64,000 nucleotides of DNA, taken from positions 2,108,001 to 2,172,000 of the forward strand of contig NZ_CP107960.1 in the NCBI RefSeq assembly GCF_036077095.1, given 5' to 3'. The DNA comes from Streptomyces sp. NBC_00376. GTDB lineage: Bacteria > Actinomycetota > Actinomycetes > Streptomycetales > Streptomycetaceae. Shown in pieces: positions 1-9,142 of this stretch. Made by a program: the position numbers and the translations under genes. The notes beneath the pieces are model-generated. The model was not told the origin of the DNA and did not search any database. It was given only the letters and a program-made list of their open reading frames with translations. Every line of letters begins with the position of its first letter. Position 1 is the first letter of the stretch.

Positions 1-35
1 TCACAACCGCCCTGCCAGCAACCGCGATTGCAGTA

Positions 36-1025
36 CTAGCCCGCCCACGGGACGGTGAACCGCCCCTCGCGGTCCTGGGCCTCGCGCTCCGTCAGTACCT
101 GCCCGAGCGCCTCGTCTGCCGCGCGGAGCCGGTTCTCGATGTCGGCGGTGGCGGCTTCCACCTCGGCCAGGGAGAGCCGCTGCCGAGCGGTGCCCGTGCC
201 GGCGGCCATCCCCTGGGGCGCGGCCAGCGCTCGGGCCAGTTCCCGGTCGACGGCCGCGTACTTCCGCAACGAGGCGATCCGTGCGCCGCACGCGTCCCGG
301 ATCTGCGCCAACCGCTCCTCGGACCTGACGAGTTCGGTGGCCGCGTCCTGGCTCTCGCGTTCCTCGGCGGCCAGTGCGTGCTGCGCGGTGGCGGCCCGTT
401 CGAGGAGCTGCCGGGTCTGCGGGGCGAGAGCGGCGAGCTGGTCGTCGGAGAGCCGCACCAGGGCGTCGCTGCTGGTGCGCAGCGCCTCGTCGACCCCGGT
501 GTCCCGGCCCCGCAGGGCGGCCAGCCGGTCCGCGATGACCTGCTGCTGCTCCTGGAGGGCGTCCAGGGCGAGCACCAGCCGTTCCAGGCGGCGCAGTTCG
601 TCGACCTGCCGGCGCAGCGCCCCGTGCCGGGCGAGCCGGTCGCGCAGCTCCTCCTCGGCGGCGGCGAGCTCGTCCAGCGCGGCGCGTTCGCTCCCGACCC
701 GGTCGGCGACCTCGGCGAGCTGCCGCATCAGTTCCTCGGTACCGGCCGCGACCTGGTCCCCGGGCATGGCGGCGGCCAGCAGTCCCGGCAGCACGTCGGC
801 GAGCGCGCGGCTCTCCTCCAGCGCCTCGTCCAGGTCGTACAGGGCGGCGAGCGCATGGGCGCCGCCCGCACCGCCGTCCACCTCACCAAGCGCCGACGCG
901 GCCCGGCGGAACGCCTGCCCGAGCTCCCGCAGCGCGTCCGCGGCCTCCGTCCCGTCTGCCCCACCGCCTGCCCCGCCCGTCCCGGCGTACTCCAGGGCGG
1001 CGGTCTCATGTCCGGCATCGTTCAC
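36..1025 (-). CDS. Predicted coiled-coil protein, divergent from protease locus
   Basis: A 329-residue protein with no domain that I recognise. Nearly all of it after about residue 40 is charged, Leu/Ala/Glu/Arg-rich helix with heptad-like spacing, consistent with long coiled coils, ending in the short motif FTVPWAG. No signal peptide or membrane segment is visible, so it is probably cytoplasmic. I chose the GTG at 1025, preceded by a GGGGGACGGAG ribosome site; an in-frame upstream start at 1079 is possible. It is transcribed away from the Trypco1/protease pair and shares a 170-base upstream region with it. Function unknown; a sensing or scaffolding role in the adjacent protease system is an inference from position only. 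Confidence 0.6.
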   Translation of the reverse strand: MNDAGHETAALEYAGTGGAGGGADGTEAADALRELGQAFRRAASALGEVDGGAGGAHALAALYDLDEALEESRALADVLPGLLAAAMPGDQVAAGTEELMRQLAEVADRVGSERAALDELAAAEEELRDRLARHGALRRQVDELRRLERLVLALDALQEQQQVIADRLAALRGRDTGVDEALRTSSDALVRLSDDQLAALAPQTRQLLERAATAQHALAAEERESQDAATELVRSEERLAQIRDACGARIASLRKYAAVDRELARALAAPQGMAAGTGTARQRLSLAEVEAATADIENRLRAADEALGQVLTEREAQDREGRFTVPWAG

Positions 1026-1195
1026 GACGGTCTCCGTCCCCCGGGTGCGCCGACCCGGCGAGGCCCTCCCGGGCCGCACCGAAGGTGCACATCATCGCAT
1101 CCCCGGATCCTGCGCCGATCCGCTGTCGCGGCCATTATGATCGACCCACCGAAATCCCTTGCCCTGCTCAATAACCTTCATTCCAAGGGGACTTG

Positions 1196-1525
1196 ATGAC
1201 CGAGGTAGTGTCCTTCGACGGACCGGACGGGGCCTCGCTGCAGGTCGAGGTGGCCGATGACGCACCGGGGCTCGAACGGATCTCCCGGGATTCGGGCGAG
1301 GTCGTCCGGGCCGGCCGCCGGCTGGAGGACGCCCTCGCCCAGGCCCGGCCCGCGATCCGGTCGGTGGTGGACTCGGTCCGGGCGCTGGGGCCGGACGAGT
1401 ACGAGATCGAGTTCGGGATGAAGTTCAACGCCGAGTCCGGGGTGGTGATCGCCAAGACCGCGGTGGAGGGCCACTTCATGGTCAAGGTCCGCTGGACCCG
1501 GCCCGACCCGGACCGTACGGCCTGA
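1196..1525 (+). CDS. Trypco1-like protein (trypsin-co-occurring domain 1)
   Basis: A small protein of about 109 residues. Its C-terminal half contains the run EYEIEFGMKF-x-AESGVVIAK followed by a hydrophobic strand ending FMVKVRW, the conserved core I recognise for the trypsin-co-occurring domain 1 family. These proteins are repeatedly encoded next to trypsin-like peptidases in actinobacterial conflict-type loci; the molecular role is unknown and a regulatory or partner function is presumed. The ATG at 1196 follows an AAGGGG ribosome site; a TTG one codon upstream is the alternative. Five bases separate its stop from the GTG of the protease gene, so the two are almost certainly co-transcribed and translationally coupled. 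Confidence 0.8.
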   Translation: MTEVVSFDGPDGASLQVEVADDAPGLERISRDSGEVVRAGRRLEDALAQARPAIRSVVDSVRALGPDEYEIEFGMKFNAESGVVIAKTAVEGHFMVKVRWTRPDPDRTA

Positions 1526-1530
1526 ACCCG

Positions 1531-4500
1531 GTGGCCCCCGACTGGGAGCGTCCCCCCTGGTTGGTGAGCATCCGCAGGACCGGGCACGGCGACCCGGTGG
1601 GCGCCGGACTGCTGGTCACCCCGCGGCACGTGCTGACCTGCGCCCATGTCGTACGCCCCGGCAGGGCTCCGGACGTGCCCGAGCAGCCGGTCTTCGTAGG
1701 GTTCCAGTACGCCTCCGGGCACGAGCCGCTGCCCGCCTCCGTGGTGCCGGGCGGCTGGCATCCCGACACCGGGGACGGGACGGGCGATGTCGCGGTGCTC
1801 GAACTCGGTGCGCCCGCACCCCCGGAGGCCCGGCCGGCCCCGCTGCGGACCACCGACCCCGGCACCTGGGACCACCGCTTCCGGGCCTACGGCTACCCCG
1901 AGGAGCACCGGCGCCGGGGCGTCCCGGTGCGGGGCGAGATCATCGGCCACGCGGGCAGCGAGTGGCTCCAGGTGGAGGCCGCCCCGCACACCGGCTGGGG
2001 ACTGGAGAAAGGCTTCTCCGGCTCCCCCGTGTGGGACGTCAACAGCCGGGGCGTCGTCGGCATGCTGGTCGCCCGCGACACGGTGACCTCGGTGGACCGG
2101 CGCACCGCGTACGCGATCAAGGTCGAGACGCTCGTCCGCTACTGGCCGGAGCTCGGGCAGCACGTCAAGGGCTCGACCGGCACCGAACTGCGGGACCGGC
2201 TGGAGAGCCTGCTGTGGGTCCCGCTTACCGAGGACGGCGAGATCCCCCGGGTCGACGAGGTGGACCCGTACGACATCGGGGTGGCCCGCTCCAAGTACGG
2301 CGGCTCCGGAGGCGGCGATCCGGGGGCCGGCGCTCCGTACGTACCCCGCCGCGCCCAGGACGACCGGCTCGGCGAACTCCTCGCGGACCGGCGGTTCGTG
2401 GTGCTGGCCGGGCGCTCGAAGGCGGGCAAGTCCCGGACCCTGTACGAGGCGCTGGTCCGTACGGTGCCGGGTGCCCGGCTGGTCGTGCCACGCCCGGACG
2501 ACTCGGGCCGCCGGGTCCTGGACGATCTCAGCCGGCTCCGGCTGCCCACCGGGTCCGACCCGGTGGTGCTCTGGCTGGACGATCTGCACCGCTATCTCCG
2601 GCCGGGCGGCCTCGATCTGCAGATCCTGGACCGGCTGGCCCGGCGGGAGCCGGCCGTCACCGTCGTGGCGACGATCCCGGCCGCGCAACGGGCCGCGCTG
2701 ACCGGGATGGAGAGCGAGATCGGCCGTATCGCGCGCACCGTCCTGAACAAGGCGAGCACTGTCGAACTGCCGTCGCTGCTCGCCCCCGAGGACGCCGCGA
2801 CCGCCCGGGCGGCGTACCCCGAGGAGGACTTCACGGCCCGGGGCATCGGCGAACTCATGGTCGCCGCGCCCAGCCTGGAGCAGCGCTTCGCGGACGGGAT
2901 CGACAGTTGCCCGGCCGGGTGGGCGCTGGCCAGGGTGGCCCTGGACTGGCTGCGCATGGGGGTGGCCGAGCCGGTCCCCGAGTCCGCGCTGCGGGAGCTG
3001 TTCGCCGCCTACCTGGCCGAGCACCGCCCGGATCTGGACGCCGACGAGAGCACGTACCGCACCGGTCTGGCCTGGGCCCGGGAACCGGTGGCGGGCACCA
3101 TCGCACTGCTCCACCGCACGGGGGCGCCCGACGGTCCCGCAGAGTACGCCGGTACTCCGTACATGTCGGAGTACCTGGACACCCGCGACGACGATCCCTC
3201 GGCCGCGGTGCCGCGGTTCGCCTGGGAGTACCTGGCAGGCAGCCGGACGGCCGCCGAACTCCTGCCGAGCGCGTACACGGCGCTGGTCCGGGGCGAGTCG
3301 GAGACCGCCGAGCGGATGCTGCGGCGGGTGGCGGACGGCTCGGACGACCGGGACGGCGCGGCGTGGGCGATGCTGGTGCTCGGCGAGATGTATCTCTACC
3401 GGGCGGAGTTCACGGCGGCGGCGGACCGGTTCGAACGCGCCGCCGCCACCACCGTGGACAGTGTGGTCCCGCTGGCACAGGTCATGCTGGCCGAGATCCT
3501 CATGATGGCCGGTGACCGGGAACGTTCGCGCCAGCTGCTGGAGAGCGCCGTGAGCGCCCTCGATCCCCAGCTCTCCCAGATGGCCCAGGTCAGCCTGGCG
3601 GCCCTGCTCTTCGCGGAGGGCGAGAGCGACCGCGCCGAGCGGCTGCTGGAGTCGATCGTCGCCGCCGGGGACCACGAGGTGGCGCACCGGGCGCAGGCGC
3701 AGCTGGTCAACGCGCTGGCCGGGGCCGGTGAAGCCGCCGGTGTACGGACCGGTCAGGCGGCGGGTGCGGACCGGGGCAAGTCCCGGGTGGGTACGGGATT
3801 TTCGCGCGGCGGTACGGCGGAGCCCGTCGAGCAGCCGTGGGCGCTCTCCCGGGCGATGGGCGAGTCGATGGCGGGGCAGGTCACCGCGGTGGCACGGGCG
3901 AACCTCGGCGGGGTACTGGCCGGCCGGGGAAAGCTGGACCGCGCCGAGGAGGTGCTGCGCTCGGTGCTGGCCGGCGGACAGTCGCACGCGGTGCCGCTGG
4001 CCCAGGTGGGCCTGGGCGAGCTGCTGATGGTGCGCGGCCGGGCCGAGGAGGCCGAGCGGATCCTGCGGGAGCTGATCGCCTCCGGCAATCCCCTGCTCGA
4101 TTCGTACGCCAAGATCCTGCTGGCCGTGGTGCTGCACCCGCAGGGCCGGATCGAGCAGGGAATGGCCCTGCTGCACGAGGCGGCCGCTTCCGGTCATCCC
4201 GGCCACGGGCCGCGCGCGACCTGCGGGCTCGGCGAGTGGTACGCCAACCAGGGCGATCGTCCCGCCGCCGAGGAATGGTTCGGGCGCGCGATCGCCACCG
4301 GCCATCCGGACTGGTCGGCGATGGCCCGGATCGAGTTCGCCGTCGTGCTCGCGGCCCTGGACGAGGACCTGACCCGGCCGACGGAACTGCTGACCGCCGT
4401 CATCGACTCGGCCCACCCCAACCTGGGCCCGTACGCCGCCGCCGTCCTCGGCGAGGTACTCGCCCTGCACGACCGCGTCGAGGACGCCGAGCGCGCCTAC

Positions 4501-5904
4501 CGCGTCGCCATCGACTCCGGTCACCAGCACTGGTCCCGGACGGCCCAGGTCGACTTCGCGGTCATGCTCGCGAACAAGAGGGGCGACGGGGCGGCGGCGG
4601 CAGAACTGCTGACTGCCGTCATCGACTCCGCGCACCCCCATCAGGGCCCCCGGGCGGCCGACTTCCTCGGGGACCTCCTCGCTCTGGACGGCCGCGTCGA
4701 GGAGGCCGAGCGCGCGTACCGCGTCGCCATCGACTCCGGGCATCCGCAGTGGTCGCTGATCGCCGGCATGGACCTGGCGGGCATGCTCGCCGGTGCCGGG
4801 GACTACGAGCGGGCGGAGAGCCTGCTGCGGGTGGTGGCCGGCGCGGACGAGGCCACGGCCGTGGTCTGGGCGCGCGCCGTGCTGGGCACGGTGCTCGTCG
4901 CCATGGGCCGGCGGAAGGAGGGGCTGGGCGAGTTCCGGGCCGCGGCGGAGGCGGACGCCGGTGCCGCTTCCCAGTTCGGGCGGTTCCACCTGGCCAAGTG
5001 CCTGATCGAGGACGGCGAGGGCGAGGCCGCCGAGGAGCTGCTGCGCACCGTTGTCGCGGGCGAGCCGTCCCAGGTCACCGAGGTGGCACGCGCCTATCTG
5101 GCGGTGCGGCTGCTGCACCGGGAGCCCGACGCCGCGGGCCAACTGCTGGTCCGGGAGGAGGACTCGGACGACGAGGAGGGCCTCGCTCTCGCCTATCTGC
5201 GTGCGGCGGAGTATCTGCTGGACACCGGGGAGGTGCAGGCATCCGGAGAACTGCTGCAGGCGGTAATGGAGTTGGCGGGCCCGCGCACGACCCCCTGGGC
5301 CGGTGCGCTGCTCGGCGTGGTCCGGCGTTCCGTCAACGACCTCGAATCAGCCCGCCGCCTGCTGACCGACGCCCTCGCCGCAGGCGATCCGTCCGTCGAC
5401 CCGCTGGCCCGGCGCTACCTCGGCAGCACCCTGTTCCGCCTGGGCCTGCTGCCCGAGGCGGAACAGACCCTGCTGCCACTGGCCCACTCGCAGGACACCG
5501 AGCACCGTCCGCAGGCGCTGCTGCTGCTCGGCCGGGTACTGGCCGCGGACGGCCGGCCGGAGGAGGCATACCCCTGGCTGGAGCAGGCCATCGAGTGCGC
5601 GGACGCCGAAACCGCCGCCGAGGCGCGCGAAATGTACGCGGAGCTGCTGATGAGCGAAGGACAGCAGTCGCGGGCCCGCGAGCTCTACGCACCACCGACA
5701 CCCCCGGACGAGCCGCAGCAACCCCACACCGACACTCCGCCCCCTCCTGCCCCCGACCCCGTACCACCCCCGCTCCCACTCCCGCACCCGCTCCCCGCCG
5801 CCCTGCTCACGCTCCTGGGCGATGTCGCGCAGGCGGAGGGCGAGGAGGAGGAAGCAGCGTTCTGGTACGCGCTCGGCGCGGCGCAGTCCCCTCGTCACCA
5901 GTGA
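1531..5904 (+). CDS. Trypsin-like serine protease / P-loop NTPase / TPR protein
   Basis: A 1457-residue multidomain protein. Residues 1-210 form a trypsin-fold protease with a visible triad: His39 in TCAHVV, Asp86 in GDVAVLEL and Ser163 in GFSGSPVWD. A P-loop NTPase follows at about 280-500, with Walker A GRSKAGKS near 294 and a Walker B-like segment VVLWLDDLH near 350, resembling STAND-type switches. Residues of about 550-1400 are degenerate TPR-like helical repeats (many A-x-x-x-G-E-x-L units), including two nearly repeated blocks around AYRVAIDSGH. The tail is proline-rich, then acidic. No signal peptide is seen. The order effector-switch-repeat is typical of prokaryotic conflict proteins: the TPR region would sense, the NTPase gate, and the protease act. 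The target is unknown. The GTG start is fixed by spacing to the upstream gene. Confidence 0.85.
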   Translation: MAPDWERPPWLVSIRRTGHGDPVGAGLLVTPRHVLTCAHVVRPGRAPDVPEQPVFVGFQYASGHEPLPASVVPGGWHPDTGDGTGDVAVLELGAPAPPEARPAPLRTTDPGTWDHRFRAYGYPEEHRRRGVPVRGEIIGHAGSEWLQVEAAPHTGWGLEKGFSGSPVWDVNSRGVVGMLVARDTVTSVDRRTAYAIKVETLVRYWPELGQHVKGSTGTELRDRLESLLWVPLTEDGEIPRVDEVDPYDIGVARSKYGGSGGGDPGAGAPYVPRRAQDDRLGELLADRRFVVLAGRSKAGKSRTLYEALVRTVPGARLVVPRPDDSGRRVLDDLSRLRLPTGSDPVVLWLDDLHRYLRPGGLDLQILDRLARREPAVTVVATIPAAQRAALTGMESEIGRIARTVLNKASTVELPSLLAPEDAATARAAYPEEDFTARGIGELMVAAPSLEQRFADGIDSCPAGWALARVALDWLRMGVAEPVPESALRELFAAYLAEHRPDLDADESTYRTGLAWAREPVAGTIALLHRTGAPDGPAEYAGTPYMSEYLDTRDDDPSAAVPRFAWEYLAGSRTAAELLPSAYTALVRGESETAERMLRRVADGSDDRDGAAWAMLVLGEMYLYRAEFTAAADRFERAAATTVDSVVPLAQVMLAEILMMAGDRERSRQLLESAVSALDPQLSQMAQVSLAALLFAEGESDRAERLLESIVAAGDHEVAHRAQAQLVNALAGAGEAAGVRTGQAAGADRGKSRVGTGFSRGGTAEPVEQPWALSRAMGESMAGQVTAVARANLGGVLAGRGKLDRAEEVLRSVLAGGQSHAVPLAQVGLGELLMVRGRAEEAERILRELIASGNPLLDSYAKILLAVVLHPQGRIEQGMALLHEAAASGHPGHGPRATCGLGEWYANQGDRPAAEEWFGRAIATGHPDWSAMARIEFAVVLAALDEDLTRPTELLTAVIDSAHPNLGPYAAAVLGEVLALHDRVEDAERAYRVAIDSGHQHWSRTAQVDFAVMLANKRGDGAAAAELLTAVIDSAHPHQGPRAADFLGDLLALDGRVEEAERAYRVAIDSGHPQWSLIAGMDLAGMLAGAGDYERAESLLRVVAGADEATAVVWARAVLGTVLVAMGRRKEGLGEFRAAAEADAGAASQFGRFHLAKCLIEDGEGEAAEELLRTVVAGEPSQVTEVARAYLAVRLLHREPDAAGQLLVREEDSDDEEGLALAYLRAAEYLLDTGEVQASGELLQAVMELAGPRTTPWAGALLGVVRRSVNDLESARRLLTDALAAGDPSVDPLARRYLGSTLFRLGLLPEAEQTLLPLAHSQDTEHRPQALLLLGRVLAADGRPEEAYPWLEQAIECADAETAAEAREMYAELLMSEGQQSRARELYAPPTPPDEPQQPHTDTPPPPAPDPVPPPLPLPHPLPAALLTLLGDVAQAEGEEEEAAFWYALGAAQSPRHQ

Positions 5905-5935
5905 GCCGGATCGGGCGGTCCCGGCACCTGACCCG

Positions 5936-6568
5936 CTACTTCGGCGACCACCGCGGGTCGCGGCCCAGCGCCGCGAGCAGGCGGTCCTCGGCGCTCGCCG
6001 CACCGGCAAGCTCGACCGCCGGGCGGAACGAAGCACCGGGCCGCTCCCGCGACGGCCCGTCGGGCACCTCCTTGCGGGCCACCTCGGCGGCGGCGAGCAC
6101 GAGATCCTCGTCGTAGGCCGCCCGGATGCCGAGCGAAGCCGCGACGTCCCAGCCGTGCACCACGTAGTCCACGAGGTGGAAGCCGATCGCGCGGGGGGCG
6201 GCGAACCTGAACGTCGGGTGGATCCACGGCAGGACGACCTCACGGTCCAGTACGCCGTCGGCGGCGAACGCGTCGAGGACCCGGTCGACGGAGTCGGCGT
6301 ACGCGCGGCGGGGGTCGTCGAGCGGTGTCTCCCGCCAGACCGCCTCGTCGACCGGTCCGCCCTCGGCGGCTGCGGCGAAGCCGAGGTGTTGCGCGGTCAT
6401 ATGGGCGAGGAGACGCCGCAGCGACCAGGTGCCGCACGGGGTGGGGTCGTCCCACTGGTCGTCGCGGACCTGCGCGACGATCTCCGCGCTGCGCAGCACG
6501 GCCCGGCGGTCGAGCTCCTGGATCCCGCCCTTCGGCGCGTCCGCGTCGGTCACGTCCGTTTCGGTCAT
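5936..6568 (-). CDS. TIGR03086 family metal-binding protein (DinB/MDMPI-like), copy 1
   Basis: A 210-residue protein with the TIGR03086 / mycothiol-dependent maleylpyruvate isomerase-like layout: an N-terminal helical region with WDDPTPCGTWSLRRLLAHM (first metal His) and, near residue 140, GFHLVDYVVHGWDVA (further candidate ligands). Family members are DinB-like four-helix proteins, probably thiol-dependent transferases or isomerases; the substrate is unknown. The gene lies 2 bp downstream of the GNAT gene and uses a GAGAAGGG ribosome site. A second copy, with the same gene order, sits at 31027-31656; by eye the proteins differ at only about 16 positions over the last 190 residues. Confidence 0.85.
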   Translation of the reverse strand: MTETDVTDADAPKGGIQELDRRAVLRSAEIVAQVRDDQWDDPTPCGTWSLRRLLAHMTAQHLGFAAAAEGGPVDEAVWRETPLDDPRRAYADSVDRVLDAFAADGVLDREVVLPWIHPTFRFAAPRAIGFHLVDYVVHGWDVAASLGIRAAYDEDLVLAAAEVARKEVPDGPSRERPGASFRPAVELAGAASAEDRLLAALGRDPRWSPK

Positions 6569-6570
6569 GG

Positions 6571-7179
6571 TCAGCCCTTCTCGTCAAGGATGCCGGTGCG
6601 CGCCGGTCCGGAGGCGGGTTCGACCTCCCGGGCGAGGATCGCGTAGACGTACTCGCTGCCCCAGCCCCGGTCGTCGCGATCGTTCTCGATCAGGTGCGCC
6701 TCCCGGCGCATCGACAGCCGCTCGCAGATCCGTACGGAGGCCGTGTTCTCCGCGTCGACGCGGGCGAACAGGCGGTGCACGGAAAGCTGTTGAAAGGCCA
6801 GATCGCGCAGGGCGAGTGCGGCCTCGGTGGCGTACCCCCGGCCCCCGTGGCCGGGGTGGAAGACCCACCCGATCTCGGCCTGCCCGGCGTGCGCGGCCGA
6901 CAGCGAGACCATCACCTCACCGATCACCCCCGGTGCGTCGCGACGGCAGACCGCCAGCGTGAGGCTGTCGCCGTCCTCCTTCCAGGGGGTGCCCTGTCCG
7001 ATGCGTTCGATGACCTCCACGCAGAGAGCCCGATCACGCGGCGGCCGGTAGAGATACCGGGCCACCTCGGGCAGTCCTTGATACGCGTACATGTCGTCCA
7101 GGTCGTTCTCCGCGAACAGACGGAGCGTCAGCCGGTCCGTCCACAACGGCTGTAAGTCACATATCGCGTCCATACTCAC
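6571..7179 (-). CDS. GNAT acetyltransferase (RimJ/RimL type), copy 1
   Basis: A GCN5-related N-acetyltransferase of about 202 residues. It starts with TDRLTLRLF, has the strand IGWVFHP, and shows the acetyl-CoA loop GGRGYATEA followed by LSVHRLFARVDAENTAS, all typical of the RimJ/RimL subgroup; the acceptor substrate is unknown. I place the start at the GTG at 7179 because a GAGGAAGCC ribosome site sits at the same spacing as in the paralogue at 31749-32327. Codon 9 is TTA (genomic 7153-7155), the rare bldA-dependent Leu codon; the paralogue lacks it. It heads a two-gene unit with the TIGR03086 gene. Confidence 0.85.
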   Translation of the reverse strand: MSMDAICDLQPLWTDRLTLRLFAENDLDDMYAYQGLPEVARYLYRPPRDRALCVEVIERIGQGTPWKEDGDSLTLAVCRRDAPGVIGEVMVSLSAAHAGQAEIGWVFHPGHGGRGYATEAALALRDLAFQQLSVHRLFARVDAENTASVRICERLSMRREAHLIENDRDDRGWGSEYVYAILAREVEPASGPARTGILDEKG

Positions 7180-7300
7180 CCGGCTTCCTCGGCAATCAGT
7201 CATCGACGCCCCATCATGCGGGAAAGCACGGTGCGATGCGCCGGGATAGACAACACGCCGACCACCCCGCACACGGTCGCACCGTCAGTCGGCGCGACCG

Positions 7301-8275
7301 TCACCCGACGAGGGCCTCCCAGGTCTTCGGGCCCGCCTTGCCGTCGACGACCAGGCGGTTGGCGCTCTGATGGGTGCGGACGGCGGAGTTGGTCACCGAG
7401 CCGAAATCACCGTCGACGGCGAGTCCCGCACTGTGCTTGTTCAGCACCACCTGAAGGGCGCGCACATGCCCTCCGGAGCTGCCCCGCTGGAGCGAGTAGA
7501 CCAGGCTCGGCCAGGTCTTCGGACCGATCTGACCGTCCGCCACCAGACCACGGGAGGACTGGAACTCCTTGACCGCCTTGACCGAGACCGATCCGTAGTT
7601 GCCATCGGCGACCAGCGCGGTGCCACGCCGGGTGATCAGGTACTGGACGGCCTTCACCGTCGCGCCCACTGCACCGGGGTCGATGGCCGGCCAGCCACCG
7701 CCCAGGTCCACACCCCGAGCGGCGAGGTACGACACCGGGTTGACCGTGGAACCCAGCCCTCCGCTGTGGGCCTCGAAGTGGAGGTGGGGGCCGGTCACAT
7801 GGCCCGTGGCGCCCATGTCGGCGATGCGCTGCCCTGCGGCGACCTTGGCGTTGAGCGGGACCCGGAACGCGCTGAGGTGCCCGTAGTAGGTGTACCGCCC
7901 GCCGCCGTGCGAGATGACCAGGCCGTTCCCGGTACGCCCCGACAGTACGCCGGTGCCGCGGCGCACCACGGTGCCGGCGGCCGCGGCGTAGACGGCCGTA
8001 CCCGTCGAGTTGGTCACGTCCTGGCCCGCGTGCGGGTAGGGGCCGCGCGGGGCCCCGTAGTAGCCGCCTGCGGGGAAGTGCCCGCGGGCGGGGTTGCACC
8101 ACCGTCCGTCCTTGAGCGTCGCCGCCGCGGCCGACGAGGTCAGGGCCGGTACGCCCGTCAACGCCACTCCGAGCCCGGCGCCGACGCCGAGCAGCCTTCT
8201 GCGTGACGGGCCCGCCGGTCGCACGTCCAGTGGTTCTTCAGCGGCGCCGCCGGCCGGACCGCACTGCTCACACAT
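7301..8275 (-). CDS. Tat-exported M23 (LytM) peptidase with two peptidoglycan-binding domains
   Basis: A 324-residue secreted protein. A twin-arginine signal (SRRRLLGVG near residue 24, then a hydrophobic stretch ending SSAAAA) precedes an M23 metallopeptidase domain with its zinc motifs: HxxxD at His82/Asp86 (PHAGQDV) and HxH in GPHLHFE near residue 165. Two PG_binding_1-like repeats follow, each ending in a GPKTW motif. It should cleave cross-links or stem peptides in cell-wall peptidoglycan outside the cytoplasm. The ATG at 8275 has a GGGGACGG ribosome site; an in-frame extension to 8620 lacks one and would bury the Tat signal. It appears monocistronic. Confidence 0.88.
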   Translation of the reverse strand: MCEQCGPAGGAAEEPLDVRPAGPSRRRLLGVGAGLGVALTGVPALTSSAAAATLKDGRWCNPARGHFPAGGYYGAPRGPYPHAGQDVTNSTGTAVYAAAAGTVVRRGTGVLSGRTGNGLVISHGGGRYTYYGHLSAFRVPLNAKVAAGQRIADMGATGHVTGPHLHFEAHSGGLGSTVNPVSYLAARGVDLGGGWPAIDPGAVGATVKAVQYLITRRGTALVADGNYGSVSVKAVKEFQSSRGLVADGQIGPKTWPSLVYSLQRGSSGGHVRALQVVLNKHSAGLAVDGDFGSVTNSAVRTHQSANRLVVDGKAGPKTWEALVG

Positions 8276-8726
8276 GTCCCGTCCCCACTTGAGTTCCACT
8301 CGTTCTACGCGCGTTGCTTGGCGAGAGCATGCCAGAGAGAGGACCGGCACTCCAGGGCCCTGCGAGTACCGCGGGGACGGTACGGCCGACGGCGGCGCAG
8401 CCCAGGTCTCCGTCGCCGCGGCGGACGGCCTCCTCGTGGGTGGCCAGGGCGCTCGCGGGGAGGGGCATATGGAGACCGGTGCGGTCCGCCTCGGATATCG
8501 CCGGCCCGGGACCCTTGGCCATGAGCCGGAACCGAACGCCGTCGGGCACGCCCGCCAGGGCGACACCTCATCGCCCTGCAGCAGCTCGACACGGCCTGGA
8601 TGAACAGCTCGCCCGCGCACCCGGCGCCCCAGCCCTGACGACTCGCGGAATGCCTGCCTCGCGTCCTGTGCCGTTGAAGGTTAAACGCTGTCACTGAACG
8701 CTGATAATCAGTAGGTTTGCGCCATC
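8276..8726. other. Intergenic stretch without a supported gene
   Basis: Several overlapping open frames run across this 451-base stretch on both strands, but none has both a plausible ribosome site and a recognisable domain. The last 50 bases are AT-richer than the rest and probably hold the promoter of the gene at 8727. The M23 peptidase promoter must also lie here. Confidence 0.5.
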
Positions 8727-9083
8727 ATGAGGACTCGAATTCTGAGATTCGGCTTGTACGCAGACGAGCAGGGGCTGGCATGGGTCAGGGAACTCGTCGA
8801 CCAAACTGTGGGTTTCCGGAGCGCCCGGATCGTCAAGGTGGACGTTGCACGTACCTGTCCTGATAGCGACCTGACAACCGCTGAAATGTACGACTTCCTG
8901 GCGGAACAATGGGCCATCGAACATCCTGGTCAGAACAGCGGCGAACGGGAAGCGGTCGAGCTGCGTGTCCACCTGGCGTGTTCCCTGCGGGCCTGGCGAG
9001 CGAGCCGCAAGGCGGTGATCAGGGCTTTGTGCCCGGCAGGAACGGCGCCCCACACATGCCGGGTTCCATGGTGTGCCGGCTGA
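8727..9083 (+). CDS. Hypothetical protein, atypical codon use
   Basis: A 118-residue open frame that I do not recognise. The first 35 residues look like a compact alpha/beta start (ILRFGLYADEQGLAWVRELV); the C terminus carries three cysteines. Codons ending in A or T are much more frequent than in neighbouring genes, as in recently acquired genes. No clear ribosome site precedes the ATG. It stands alone between convergent or divergent neighbours. Whether it is expressed is uncertain. Confidence 0.45.
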   Translation: MRTRILRFGLYADEQGLAWVRELVDQTVGFRSARIVKVDVARTCPDSDLTTAEMYDFLAEQWAIEHPGQNSGEREAVELRVHLACSLRAWRASRKAVIRALCPAGTAPHTCRVPWCAG

Positions 9084-9142
9084 GCCGGAGATGAGCGGCA
9101 GAGCGGGAGCCCGGGGCGGGCCCGGCTCCCGCCCCTTCCGGC

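Noticed and set aside
1168..5142. A 1324-codon open frame on the minus strand opposite the protease gene
   Set aside because: Its product is Arg/Gly/Pro/His-rich without domains, and the plus-strand frame has a protease triad, Walker motifs and TPRs; it is an antisense artefact of high GC.
8268..8549. A 93-codon minus-strand frame upstream of the M23 peptidase
   Set aside because: No ribosome site and no recognisable domain; it overlaps the peptidase start region.
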